Program-made: the position numbers and the translations under genes | In this document: positions 1-8,994 of the stretch, piece after piece | Layout of the letters: each line of letters starts with the position of its first letter | Numbering within the stretch: the stretch's first letter is position 1 | The notes under the pieces: generated by a model | Databases searched by the model: none | Told to the model about the DNA's origin: nothing | Seen by the model: the letters and a program-made list of their open reading frames with translations, nothing else | Assembly (NCBI GenBank): GCA_947500875.1 | Contig: CANMUN010000008.1 | Location: 1 to 64,000 of the forward strand | DNA: 64,000 nt | Source: Flavobacteriales bacterium | GTDB lineage: Bacteria; Bacteroidota; Bacteroidia; Flavobacteriales_D; Crocinitomicaceae | Direction: 5' to 3'

Positions 1-3000
1 ATTCAACGAAGGCGTTGTATAGTTTTGAGCCTGTCCAATCGTTGCTCCTCCGGCAGGTACTGTATACCAGTTCGCATTGGCAGAAGCGTTAATGGTCGCT
101 GTCTGACCAGCACAAATCGAAGGGTTATTTGCCGATGGAGCGGCTGGAAGGGCATTCACTGTGATATTTACAGGTACTAAATTAGATGAACACCCATTGG
201 AGGTCGCTTGTACATAATACGTCGTATTTGAATTCAATCCAGGAGTAGTAAAGGAAGCGTTGGATCCTACTTGACCCGTTCCATTTGCGTTGGTAAACCA
301 TGCATATCCGTTAGGACTACCGCTTGCGGTCAAAGTTGTTGTACTGCTTCCGTTGGAACAAACCGTGGTATTACCGGAAACTGAGGGTGAGGCCAATGGA
401 TTGACCGTAACTTGAACGGGAACCACATTGGAAGTACAAGCGGGAGAGCCCGATTGATAGGATATGGTGAAGTATGCTTGAAATGCAAATCCACAGATAT
501 TGTCGACACTACACGATGAATTAAACGAAAGATTGATGGAACCATTCGCAACCCAATTACTTAAAGTAGCCTGTGAAATATTATAGGTAGCACTTAAAAA
601 CCCTCCGCATTGAGAACCGCCCCATATATTACCTAGAAAACCTGTTTCGCTGTTAACGGATACTGTTTCACTGGGCGAATTAATATCACCCCTGACATAA
701 ACCGTCAGTGTCGCACCAGAGGATGCCGCTGGGGTTGAAGGAACCACAAAATTTGCTGCACCACAATTGTTATAAACCGATTGTGTAGCCGAAGTATGGC
801 TAAAATTAGAGACTCCTCCACCCGTAATCGATGCCACATAGTACGTAGTATTGTTATTCAAAGCTGGAGTAGTGAAATTTGCGCTATTACCTACTTGACC
901 GGTCGCATTAGCGTTGCTGAACCATGCGTACCCGTTGGCTCCTGAGGCGGTTAATGTCACAGGAGAACCGCAACTTGTATTGGCATTTTGAGCAGAGGGA
1001 ACGGCAGCATTTGGGGCAGCAGTAATCGGTACTAATTGAGAAGCGCACGCGCCTGTACCTGCTTGCACATAAACGGTTACTGGAGCATAAATCGCCTGCC
1101 CAGAAGTGTAGGAGTTACCCGTACCAATCTGACCTGAACCGTTGGCATTGCTGAACCAGTAAATCGGTGAATTAGCGCTTGCGGTGAGGGTTGCGGTAGC
1201 ACCACAATTCACCGATGAATTATTGACGGATGGAGCTTGTGCCTGAGGCACTGAAACCGTGACTGGTACCAATTGAGAAGCGCACGCACCTGTTCCAGCT
1301 TGCAAATAATAGGTTGTATTGGCAGTTAGTACTGGAGTAGTATACGAGGCCCCTGTGCCGACTTGACCTGATCCATTGGCATTGCTAAACCAATACAGCG
1401 GTGAATTGTTGGCTCCCGCATTCAAGGTGGTTGCCGTTTGGCAGTTGGTAGATACGTTGTTGGCGCTCGGCGCTTGTGCCTGAGGCACTGAAACCGTGAC
1501 GGGTACCAATTGAGAAGCACACGCACCAGTTCCAGCTTGCAAATAATAGGTTGTATTGGCAGTTAGTACCGGAGTAGTATACGAGGCCCCTGTACCGACT
1601 TGACCCGATCCATTGGCATTGCTAAACCAGTATAGCGGTGAATTATTGGCTCCAGCATTCAAGGTGGTTGCCGTTTGGCAGTTGATAGATACGTTGCTGG
1701 CGCTTGGTGCTTGAGCCGCAGAAACCGTTACTGTTACGGGTACCAATTGAGATGCGCACCCTCCAGTTCCAGCTTGCATATAGTACGTTGTATTGGCAGT
1801 TAGCGCAGGAGTAGTATAATTGGCTCCAGCGGCTAATTGTCCGGAACCGTTGGCATTAGCGAACCATGTTATAGGTGAGCTTGAAGATCCGCTGATGGTA
1901 GCTGCAGATTGGCAATTCACCGTTAGATTAGCGGCAGACGGGGCTTGAGCTTGGTTAACAGTCACCAAAACAGGTACCAACGGTGAAATACACGGTTGGT
2001 TTTGATAGGTTACCGTTACGCGTGCAAATTGCCCCGAAAGAGCACCGTTCCCATTAAAAAGGCCAAGACAATCGTTGTAATTAAACCTGAATTGATTAGC
2101 TCCTCCTACAACATACTGATTCCCAGGGAAATTTAATGTAAAAATTCCATTATTTGTACCACTACAATTGCAATGTGCATTTGGAGTAATGGAAGAACCG
2201 TTATTGTTATTAAGAAGGGTTTGTAAAGAACCGTTAGAACATTTTACCCCAAAACTTAACTGGATTTGAACATTGGTGACTACTGTGCCTGCGGGTAAAT
2301 TATCGTTCCAATTAAACCCACGTAAACCACCACCGCAATTATAAAACGATCCTGCCCCACACGATGAACCCATATTGAAAAGCTGTGCGGTTGATGTAAT
2401 TGCATATACTTGAGTAGAGCTTTGAGCAGCAGCGCTTGCTCCACCAACATAGTAAGTCGTATTGGAATTCAACACGGGGGTGGTAAAGTTTGCAGCGTTC
2501 CCCACTTGGTTAGTACCTGCAGCATTCGAATACCACACATACGAATTGGCTCCTGAAGCCGTAAGTGTTGCCGTTGTAGCACAATTGGTAGATACGTTGG
2601 AAGCCGATGGTTGTTGTACGTTTGGAGCTGCCGTCACAGGAACAATTTGTGACGCACAAGCACCTGCCCCGGCTTGTAGGTAATAGGTTACTGGAGCATA
2701 AATTTGAGGCGTAGTGTAGGAATTACCCGAACCAATTTGTCCGGTTCCGTTGGCGTTACTGTACCAAATTATTGGGGCATTGGAACTTGCGGTTAACGTG
2801 GTTGTTGATCCACAATTCACCGAAGCATTATTCACTGACGGATTGCTTGCAGGGTTAACCGTAACTGTTACGGGAACAAGCTGTGAGGCACAAGCTCCTG
2901 TGCCCGCTTGAATGTAATAGGTCGTATTGGACGTAAGGACAGGGGTCGTGTAGTTAACTCCTGTTCCAACCTGACCCGTTCCATTGGCGTTGCTGAACCA

Positions 3001-6000
3001 ATAGAGCGGAGAATTATTGGCTGCTGTGCTCAAATTGGCCGTTGACTGACAGTTGATACTTACATTATTAGCTGAAACCTGCGCCTGAGATACGGTTACC
3101 GTAACAGGCACCAATTGGGATGCGCATGCACCTGATCCAGCTTGTAAATAATAGGTTGTATTGGAAGTCAGGATCGGGGTACTGTAAGATCCTCCTGTAC
3201 CGATTTGACCCGATCCATTGGCATTCGAATACCAAACAATCGCGGAGTTGGAACTTGCAGAAAGGGTGGCAGTAGTTTGACAGTTAATGGTTGTATTACT
3301 TACCGAAGGATTACTTGCCGCCGTAACGGTAAGGGTTACAGGAACCAAAGAAGAAAGACAAGGCGTATTCGACCATGTGATTTTCACAACACCGTTACCA
3401 GCGTTTCCGTTCATATTACCTCCAGCTGGGTTCGGCATAGAAGCATTTCCTGCAATGGTAGAACCGTTCGTTACTCCTCCGATGTACGAAGAACCGCCGC
3501 CGCCTCCATCGTCTCCATAGGCAGCGCCTCCACCGTAATAACCACCGCCGCCGCCACCGCCATCGCCGGTTTTGTGACCGCCTTGACCCAGGGACCCTGG
3601 ATTACTTCCAGCGCCTCCTGCGGCTTGCGTTCCTCCAAGTCCGCTACCGTTGATCCCAACCAAACCGCCGCCGGCACCCGCTTGAATTGAATTTCCACCG
3701 CCGCCGCCGCCGCCCGCAACTATTACTCGGTCGTTGAGTGAGTTTCCTCCGATTCTCACGTCAGTAGCGCCTCCACCTCCACCAGAGCAACCTGCATTTC
3801 CTGCATTACCCCCTCCGTTCCATCCTCCTCCAGAAGCAGCGTTACAACCAACACCCTGACCTCCGACATATACGTTAATCACTTGACCAGACGTCAACGA
3901 CACCTGACCTGTAGCATACCCTCCGTTGGCTCCGGGTAAACCATCATTTCCTCCGCGTGCGCCCCAAACTTCGAGGGTATACGAACCTGTGAAAGGGGCT
4001 GTAAACGTTTGGACGTTTCCTGTGAAATTAAACGTTTGCGAGTTGCCTGCTCCAATCGCAGTTGAAGATGCTAAATAATAAGTTGTAGTTGCGCCCAGTA
4101 CGGGTGGCGTAAAAGTGGCACCTGTACCCACTTGACCGGTACCGTTCGCATTGGAAAACCACGTGTACCCGGTACCGTTACCTCCCTGTGCATTAAGCGC
4201 TGCTGTTTGACCGCAATTGACGGTTGCACCTGTGCCGGAAGGAGCAGCAAGGGCATTGACGGTTACAGTAACAGGAACAATTTGCGATGCGCAGCCAGCG
4301 GAGCCCGCCTGAACATAAAACGTAGTGTTTTGTGACAAGAGTGTCGTTGTGTAATTTGACCCCGTACCCAATTGTCCTGTACCGTTGGAATTGCTGTACC
4401 ATGTAAGTCCCCCGTTGGAACTGGCGCTTAAAGAGGCGGTCTGACCGCAATTAATGGACACGTTGTTCGCTATAGGCGTTGAAGGAGCATTGGCCGTTAC
4501 TGTAACAGGAGTAAGGGCAGAAACGCACCCTGATACCGTTTGATTGACGTAGTAGGTGGTGCTGGAATTGAGCACTGGAGTCGTGTAATTGGCTCCAGTA
4601 GCAAGTTGCCCTGTGGCATTGCTGTTCGCATACCACGTAATGGAACCGTTTCCAGAGGCCGTTAATGCGGCCGTTTGTCCGCAAAAAATGGATACCGGAT
4701 TTGCCGTTGGTGCAGCCGGAGCGCCTGATACGGTAACCGTGGTTGATGCGCAACCGTTGCTGAAATAACCGTTAGCATAATTTCTACAGAAATAGGTGGT
4801 GGTACTGTTTGGATTCACGTTAATGCTCGTTCCAGTTCCTATAAACGTTGAGCCACAACCTCCCGTGTACCAATAAATGGTTCCGATTGGATTAGAGGCG
4901 GTTAAGGTAACGGTTTGACCTGGGTTACAAACCGGATTTACATTGCTGTTAGCCGCGCTTGGGTCAGCTGGCACATCGATATAATTGACGTATACGTACA
5001 AATAGTTTCTACGTTGGTAAGAGGTATTACAACAACAAGCAGAACCCCATGTGCGGTAACCTCTCCACCAAAACGTCATGGTTCCTCCACCCCAGTTGCC
5101 GTTGTTGTTGGTGTAGGTAGGTGTGTTTACATTATAAGTTCCGCCATTACCTGCTCCTTGAAATTGTCCCTGGTAAGCAGCATTTAAACCGATTTGGGAT
5201 CGGCCTTCGGACATCCAACCTCCCCCTGTGGCCGTCACCTGCCATTGGGCATACCAACCGGTGATGGTTCCTGCGGGCACATTCACGCCCACGGTGTAAC
5301 TGCAACCGTAATTATACCGCTCAAAAGGATAAATTCCTCCTTGATAGCTGGAGGCGGTTGGATCAACTACTACAGGGAAAACCCGTGCATCATCCAAAAT
5401 CCATGACGCTGGAACAACCGTGGTTAGATGCAATTCATTTCCAGTGATTTGGTAAACGTATTCCCCCAAGATTGGGCGTGTCGTTTTACCGTATTTCTCG
5501 GATAGGTAGGTTTGATCATAACAAATAGGAAGGTTGAAAAGCACTAAATCCTCGCCATTTGCATCGCGCAACGTTAACTCTCCCTTGAATCCAAAAAGTC
5601 CGTTTTCGCCCACCCCTTCAACGATGCTTGCACCGCTTGGTATTTGATAAACTTCCGTAAAATGCACGAACTGATCTTGGGTGAGCCACGAGGGCTTGCT
5701 GTTGAATACATAATCGGTTTCAACCTCCGATAAATCAAATTTTATCCGACGGTCTGTTCCCTGCCAATAGTTTTGTTGGGTAATGCGGTTGGCCTCCTGG
5801 TCGAAACGAAGGCTGGATAGGTTGCGGTCGGAGGTGCTGTTTACCACATTGCCTGCCTTATCCGTGATTTTGAAGGACGTTTTCTGACCAAACAAAAGCC
5901 TTCCGCCGGATTTATTGTATCCAAAAATGGTGGCACCATCCGAAGGGTTAAAAGAGATAGGAACATCGGTTTTCTCAATGGTGTATATTCCCGTTTTTGC

Positions 6001-6279
6001 AAGCGTCATTTGCTTGTCATAGGTGTGCCATTGGCCTTCATTCCCACGGTAGTGCATTGGGAAATCACTGCTTTGTTTCGTATAAACACCTTCTGAGTTG
6101 AGGTAGGTCTTCGAATACTCATCACGAAGATCTATGATTTCTTCGGAAACCAGTTCAGAATTCGGGTCGCTTTTCACCGTGTAAAGGCCCGATTCCAAAT
6201 GGGGTTTAACGGTTTTTTGGGCATGCCCCATGAAAATCACACAAGAAATAACAAAAAATAAAGATAGCTTTTTAGTCAT
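1..6279 (-). CDS. Giant secreted Ig-repeat (CHU_C-associated) surface protein, C-terminus beyond window
   Basis: An uninterrupted minus-strand frame of 2093 codons starts at ATG 6279 and runs off the left edge, so the stop and any T9SS sorting domain are not visible. It opens with a signal peptide (MTKKLSLFFVIS...GHAQ). Residues about 22-420 form a unique N-terminal region ending in a 'FPVVVDPTASS' motif, then an Asn/Trp-rich part. From about 435 there are roughly 15 Ig-like repeats of ~78 residues with the pattern NC-G-T-L-A...WY/WFSNANGTGQVGTG..YTTP.L..NTTYY.QAG.G.C.S.LVPVTVTV, resembling the Ig-like family found next to CHU_C sorting domains. Three repeats hold inserted guest domains (see separate entries). 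It is presumably exported by the T9SS as an adhesin or surface fibre; cargo status is inference because the C-terminus is missing. The -7 box at 6304-6311 supports the start. Confidence 0.9.
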   Translation of the reverse strand, partial: MTKKLSLFFVISCVIFMGHAQKTVKPHLESGLYTVKSDPNSELVSEEIIDLRDEYSKTYLNSEGVYTKQSSDFPMHYRGNEGQWHTYDKQMTLAKTGIYTIEKTDVPISFNPSDGATIFGYNKSGGRLLFGQKTSFKITDKAGNVVNSTSDRNLSSLRFDQEANRITQQNYWQGTDRRIKFDLSEVETDYVFNSKPSWLTQDQFVHFTEVYQIPSGASIVEGVGENGLFGFKGELTLRDANGEDLVLFNLPICYDQTYLSEKYGKTTRPILGEYVYQITGNELHLTTVVPASWILDDARVFPVVVDPTASSYQGGIYPFERYNYGCSYTVGVNVPAGTITGWYAQWQVTATGGGWMSEGRSQIGLNAAYQGQFQGAGNGGTYNVNTPTYTNNNGNWGGGTMTFWWRGYRTWGSACCCNTSYQRRNYLYVYVNYIDVPADPSAANSNVNPVCNPGQTVTLTASNPIGTIYWYTGGCGSTFIGTGTSINVNPNSTTTYFCRNYANGYFSNGCASTTVTVSGAPAAPTANPVSIFCGQTAALTASGNGSITWYANSNATGQLATGANYTTPVLNSSTTYYVNQTVSGCVSALTPVTVTANAPSTPIANNVSINCGQTASLSASSNGGLTWYSNSNGTGQLGTGSNYTTTLLSQNTTFYVQAGSAGCASQIVPVTVTVNALAAPSGTGATVNCGQTAALNAQGGNGTGYTWFSNANGTGQVGTGATFTPPVLGATTTYYLASSTAIGAGNSQTFNFTGNVQTFTAPFTGSYTLEVWGARGGNDGLPGANGGYATGQVSLTSGQVINVYVGGQGVGCNAASGGGWNGGGNAGNAGCSGGGGGATDVRIGGNSLNDRVIVAGGGGGGGNSIQAGAGGGLVGINGSGLGGTQAAGGAGSNPGSLGQGGHKTGDGGGGGGGYYGGGAAYGDDGGGGGSSYIGGVTNGSTIAGNASMPNPAGGNMNGNAGNGVVKITWSNTPCLSSLVPVTLTVTAASNPSVSNTTINCQTTATLSASSNSAIVWYSNANGSGQIGTGGSYSTPILTSNTTYYLQAGSGACASQLVPVTVTVSQAQVSANNVSINCQSTANLSTAANNSPLYWFSNANGTGQVGTGVNYTTPVLTSNTTYYIQAGTGACASQLVPVTVTVNPASNPSVNNASVNCGSTTTLTASSNAPIIWYSNANGTGQIGSGNSYTTPQIYAPVTYYLQAGAGACASQIVPVTAAPNVQQPSASNVSTNCATTATLTASGANSYVWYSNAAGTNQVGNAANFTTPVLNSNTTYYVGGASAAAQSSTQVYAITSTAQLFNMGSSCGAGSFYNCGGGLRGFNWNDNLPAGTVVTNVQIQLSFGVKCSNGSLQTLLNNNNGSSITPNAHCNCSGTNNGIFTLNFPGNQYVVGGANQFRFNYNDCLGLFNGNGALSGQFARVTVTYQNQPCISPLVPVLVTVNQAQAPSAANLTVNCQSAATISGSSSSPITWFANANGSGQLAAGANYTTPALTANTTYYMQAGTGGCASQLVPVTVTVSAAQAPSASNVSINCQTATTLNAGANNSPLYWFSNANGSGQVGTGASYTTPVLTANTTYYLQAGTGACASQLVPVTVSVPQAQAPSANNVSTNCQTATTLNAGANNSPLYWFSNANGSGQVGTGASYTTPVLTANTTYYLQAGTGACASQLVPVTVSVPQAQAPSVNNSSVNCGATATLTASANSPIYWFSNANGSGQIGTGNSYTSGQAIYAPVTVYVQAGTGACASQLVPITAAPNAAVPSAQNANTSCGSPVTLTASGANGYAWFSNANATGQVGNSANFTTPALNNNTTYYVASITGGGVSNFSHTSATQSVYNNCGAANFVVPSTPAASSGATLTVYVRGDINSPSETVSVNSETGFLGNIWGGSQCGGFLSATYNISQATLSNWVANGSINLSFNSSCSVDNICGFAFQAYFTISYQSGSPACTSNVVPVQVTVNPLASPSVSGNTTVCSNGSSTTTLTASGSPNGYAWFTNANGTGQVGSNASFTTPGLNSNTTYYVQATSNGCSSNLVPVNITVNALPAAPSANNPSICAGQTATINASANANWYTVPAGGATIGQAQNYTTPSLN
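455..840 (-). other. Guest domain 3 inside an Ig repeat: unidentified beta-rich domain
   Basis: About residues 1813-1941 of the giant adhesin. The host repeat is interrupted after TTYYVASITGGG and resumes at PACTSNVVPV. The ~128-residue insert contains NNCGAANFVVP, ATLTVYVRGDI and a CSVDNICGF cysteine pair. It looks like a jelly-roll or CUB-like beta domain, but no family is assigned. Confidence 0.65.
1028..1972 (-). repeat. Tandem 237-bp coding repeats (Ig-like units)
   Basis: Four consecutive units begin at the anchor GGTAC(C/T)AATTGAGA at 1028, 1265, 1502 and 1739, exactly 237 bp (79 codons) apart; the next anchor, at 1973, is 234 bp on. Units 1265-1501 and 1502-1738 differ at about 13 positions over their first ~210 bases by eye. 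They are in-frame Ig-like repeats of the giant adhesin. The near identity suggests recent duplication or gene conversion. Confidence 0.9.
2005..2445 (-). other. Guest domain 2 inside an Ig repeat: unidentified, Cys-rich
   Basis: About residues 1278-1425 of the giant adhesin. The host repeat is interrupted after TTYYVGG and resumes at PCISPLVPV. The ~147-residue insert has several cysteines (SSCGAGSFYNCGGG, VKCSNG, NAHCNCSG, NDCLG) and alternating beta-type hydrophobics. I do not recognise the family. Confidence 0.65.
3365..4072 (-). other. Guest domain 1 inside an Ig repeat: glycine-rich domain
   Basis: About residues 736-971 of the giant adhesin. It lies between the TTTYY strand of one Ig repeat and the C-S-LVPV strand that closes it. 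The insert begins with a beta-rich stretch (QTFTAPFTGSYTLEVWGARG) and continues into poly-glycine tracts (GGGGGG, SGGGGGATDVRIGG) and GGGGGSSYIGG. This resembles the Gly_rich family also seen in ALK-type receptors; the family assignment is from motif memory only. Confidence 0.7.
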
Positions 6280-6303
6280 GCTGCGATCATTTTTGTAATT
6301 AAT

Positions 6304-6311
6304 CAAAAATA
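6304..6311 (-). promoter_or_regulatory. -7 box TATTTTTG of the giant adhesin
   Basis: Exact match to the Bacteroidota -7 element TAnnTTTG, 24 nt upstream of ATG 6279. No TTG was found at the usual -33 spacing. Confidence 0.6.
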
Positions 6312-6567
6312 AGGATCTCGAGGGATTATGAACCCTCGAATTGACAAAAACTCGATTTTGTTGAGCATTTAATTGGGTTTGTCGAATAAACCCATTCGAA
6401 GAAAGGTAACGTAGGCAATTGAACATAGTGTAAGTTTAGGTTCCGTAAAATTCTCTCAAAATGACCTTCATACTTTAGTATTGGGGGTGCATTTCTTCGA
6501 AATTTCCGCACCTATACGTAAGACGATTTAAATGGTTTCACTTAGCCTTTAATAATTCACTGCTGAG
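6312..6567. other. Non-coding gap between recJ and the adhesin, with two palindromes
   Basis: No convincing gene is present. There are two perfect hairpins: TCGAGGG/CCCTCGA (6318-6324 and 6333-6339, 8-nt loop) and TGGGTTT/AAACCCA (6374-6380 and 6388-6394, 7-nt loop). Neither has a strong U-run on the minus strand, so a role in ending recJ transcripts is only possible. A 61-codon minus-strand frame here looks accidental. Confidence 0.5.
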
Positions 6568-8292
6568 TCATGATTCCACTGGCTTGATGTCCTTTACCTC
6601 CAATTGAAGGGTTTTATTTCCCCTAAATTCATTCACTTCCAACGTGTAGGCGACATCAAAGGCCAAACCTTCTGCGCAGCAATCTTCTTTTTCTGCAGCA
6701 TTAAAGGCTATTCCCGGAAGGGAAATTGGATGTCCGGGTTGCTGCAGGGTCAATTTAAGGTGCAAGTCTTTTAATAATCGGCAATGGGTAGCATACACTC
6801 CTCTCGAGACAAATACGGGCTTGGGGTTGCCGGGACCAAAGGGCTCAAATTGCTCCAAAATGCGCATTAGCTTGGGTATGCTTGACGTTGATTCGTTGAC
6901 AAAAATTTGTTGAAAATCCAATTCCGCGTCGTACACCAATTCGGGTTGCTTTGAATGGGTTTCAAAATAGGTTGCAGCAAGGGAATTCATCTTTCGTTTA
7001 AACTTCTCGAAATCCTCCTTCTTCAAGGACAATCCCGCTGCATGCTGATGTCCACCGAATTGAATCAAGAGTTCCTCGCATGATGTGAGTGCCTCATGGA
7101 TATCAAATCCCATAACCGTACGTGCCGATCCGGACAAAACACCCTCTATTTCGGTGAGAACAATGGTAGGAAGCGGCGATGATTCCATTAAACGAGAAGC
7201 AACGATTCCAACGACTCCTTTATGCCAGGAAGCGTCATAGAGGATATTCACCGAGCGCGTTGGGTCTTCTGCTTCCAACAATTCCAACGCATGCTGGGTA
7301 ATTTTGTGATCCAGGTTTTTTCGGGTGGCATTGTCTTCTTCGATGGCCTTGAGTAACTCATCCAGGTTGGTATTTGAAAGGTCCAACATGCATTCAACGG
7401 CCGTTCTTCCCGTGCGAATTCTACCCGCGGCATTAATCCTGGGTGCAACCCCAAAGACAAGATCGCTTAAGACAAAGGGCGATTTCTTGTTCGCAGCCGT
7501 TAGCATTTTTTTAAAAGCCAATCTCGGATGATCGTTCAACCTTTTCAAGCCATGAAAAGCATAAATACGGTTCTCATTGGTTACAGGAACAATATCAGCG
7601 GCGATGCTTAAAGCCAACAAATCCCACTGTTCCAATAGTTCATCGTTGGACCATGTGTTAAAAACGAACAGTCCTTCCAACAATTTCATTCCCACCCCGG
7701 CTCCTGAAAGCCCATCAAAAGGATAATTTTCTCCGGGAATTTTAGGGTCCAGCAAAATCGCGTTGGGCAATTCAGGGCCCGGTTCGTGGTGATCGCACAC
7801 TATTACTTGAATTCCCTTATCTCTTAGTTGTTGAATCAAATCCACGGATCGAATACCGCAATCCAAGGTAATAAACAATTGGACGCCATCGTTAATCGCG
7901 GCATCAACCCCTCGTTGACTCAAGCCATAGCCTTCTGAATATCGATCGGGGATGTAGTAATCCAATCGATCGGTTTTGTTGCCCAGTACGTTCATCATGA
8001 TGGCAACCGCGGTAGTACCGTCCACATCGTAATCTCCGTACAAGCGAATTTTATGCTTTTCCAGAACGGCCTTATTCAGCGCTTCGACGGCCTTAGGCAT
8101 TTGCCGAAACAAGAATGGGGCGTTGATTTGGGAAATCTTTGGGCGAAAAAAATGTTCTGCATCTTCATAGGTAGTAATGCCTCGTCGAACCAACAGTGCA
8201 GCAATCAATGGATCAATTTTGATGCTTTTCGAAAGAAAATCAATTTGCTCCGCAAACGCAAGATTATCGTGTGCTTTCCATGTAAAATTCAT
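6568..8292 (-). CDS. recJ: Single-stranded-DNA-specific exonuclease RecJ
   Basis: 574 residues, the usual size for bacterial RecJ. The DHH phosphoesterase core is intact: DYDVDG at residues 87-92, DCG at 144-146 and DHH at 167-169, the metal-binding motifs for 5'-3' degradation of ssDNA. These are followed by the DHHA1 part with GVVGIVASRL and FGGHQHAAG, and a C-terminal OB-like domain. The family acts in recombinational repair (RecF pathway), mismatch repair and base excision repair in the cytoplasm. ATG 8292 is well placed and the gene is transcribed alone, away from the lipoprotein gene at 8376. Upstream is TAATTTTA, one mismatch from the -7 box, 4 nt before the ATG. Confidence 0.97.
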   Translation of the reverse strand: MNFTWKAHDNLAFAEQIDFLSKSIKIDPLIAALLVRRGITTYEDAEHFFRPKISQINAPFLFRQMPKAVEALNKAVLEKHKIRLYGDYDVDGTTAVAIMMNVLGNKTDRLDYYIPDRYSEGYGLSQRGVDAAINDGVQLFITLDCGIRSVDLIQQLRDKGIQVIVCDHHEPGPELPNAILLDPKIPGENYPFDGLSGAGVGMKLLEGLFVFNTWSNDELLEQWDLLALSIAADIVPVTNENRIYAFHGLKRLNDHPRLAFKKMLTAANKKSPFVLSDLVFGVAPRINAAGRIRTGRTAVECMLDLSNTNLDELLKAIEEDNATRKNLDHKITQHALELLEAEDPTRSVNILYDASWHKGVVGIVASRLMESSPLPTIVLTEIEGVLSGSARTVMGFDIHEALTSCEELLIQFGGHQHAAGLSLKKEDFEKFKRKMNSLAATYFETHSKQPELVYDAELDFQQIFVNESTSSIPKLMRILEQFEPFGPGNPKPVFVSRGVYATHCRLLKDLHLKLTLQQPGHPISLPGIAFNAAEKEDCCAEGLAFDVAYTLEVNEFRGNKTLQLEVKDIKPVES

Positions 8293-8324
8293 TGGGTAAA
8301 ATTAGAGGTAAAACGCAAAATACG

Positions 8325-8354
8325 TTGATCATTGAAAATAATTGCTTATTTTCG
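8325..8354 (+). promoter_or_regulatory. Promoter of the YqaE-type lipoprotein gene
   Basis: TTG (8325-8327), a 19-bp spacer and TATTTTCG (8347-8354, one mismatch to TAnnTTTG), 21 nt before ATG 8376. The spacing fits the Bacteroidota -33/-7 arrangement. Confidence 0.55.
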
Positions 8355-8375
8355 GACAACTTTAAATCTTTAATT

Positions 8376-8945
8376 ATGAAAATGAAAAATGTACTTTGGG
8401 TAGCGCTGGTAGGTGTTGCCGTATCTTGCACCGTAAGCAAGCGAATTGACCGATGGGGATACCGCGTTTCTTTTGATAAAAAGAAACAATCAGAGCTTAT
8501 CAACGAGGAGGTAGCTGCCGTTCCAATGACCGATGAAAATCGCTCAACATTGCAAGTGGCTGAAAATGTGCCAGTTGTTTCCTTGGTTGAAACTGTGCGT
8601 GTAGAACCAACCGCAGAGGTAAATACACCATTAGTTAAAGCAGATGTTGTAATAAAGAATAATGCGAATCAAGCGAATGCCTTAGCTGCCGTTAAATTGA
8701 ATAAAAAGGCGGAGCGAATAATGGCTAAGCTCAATGCAAATGAAGCAAAGACGAGTGATTCAAACCGTGCCGAAAATTGGGTTTATATTTTACTTATTTT
8801 GTTGGTTCCCTTTGGGACGACCATTTCCATGTATTTATATGAAGGAAGTTGGACAAAGCGAGTGACAACAAATTTGATTCTGACCTTACTTTGCGGTTTA
8901 CCAGGATTTATTCATGCTTTAGTTGTGATTTTTGGTAACAAATAA
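8376..8945 (+). CDS. Lipoprotein with C-terminal YqaE/Pmp3-like membrane domain
   Basis: 189 residues from ATG 8376; a longer frame from a TTG at 8292 is rejected because the lipoprotein signal (MKMKNVLWVALVGVAVSC, lipidated Cys at 18) starts here. Residues ~30-130 are a polar, Ala/Val/Lys-rich linker. The last ~55 residues form two membrane helices, the second reading NLILTLLCGLPGFIHALVVI, very like the YqaE/Pmp3 signature (LLTLLGYIPGIIHALYVI). Pmp3 proteins are small membrane proteins linked to membrane potential and stress in yeast and plants; the role of the Bacteroidota lipoprotein form is unknown. It is monocistronic and ends at a hairpin terminator. Confidence 0.85.
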   Translation: MKMKNVLWVALVGVAVSCTVSKRIDRWGYRVSFDKKKQSELINEEVAAVPMTDENRSTLQVAENVPVVSLVETVRVEPTAEVNTPLVKADVVIKNNANQANALAAVKLNKKAERIMAKLNANEAKTSDSNRAENWVYILLILLVPFGTTISMYLYEGSWTKRVTTNLILTLLCGLPGFIHALVVIFGNK

Positions 8946-8964
8946 TTAGCCCTTTCCGAAGGTT

Positions 8965-8994
8965 AAAGCCGGGAATTTAATTTCCGGCTTTTTT
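8965..8994 (+). terminator. Rho-independent terminator, shared by convergent genes
   Basis: AAAGCCGGGA and TTCCGGCTTT form a GC-rich stem followed by a T-run on the plus strand; the complementary A-run at the start gives a U-run for the minus strand too. The TAA stop of the convergent gene (8977-8979) lies inside the loop. Confidence 0.85.

Noticed and set aside
1028-1972. Regular repeats as a possible CRISPR array
   Set aside because: The 237-bp units are in frame, code for Ig-like domains and have no short repeat/unique spacer structure.
3205-3719. Plus- and minus-strand frames of 77-161 codons across the glycine-rich region
   Set aside because: They are shadows of the GC-rich codons of the glycine-rich guest domain; the continuous minus-strand frame of the giant adhesin explains the region.
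6326-6511. 61-codon minus-strand frame
   Set aside because: No signal, family or promoter; contains palindromes and looks like non-coding gap sequence.
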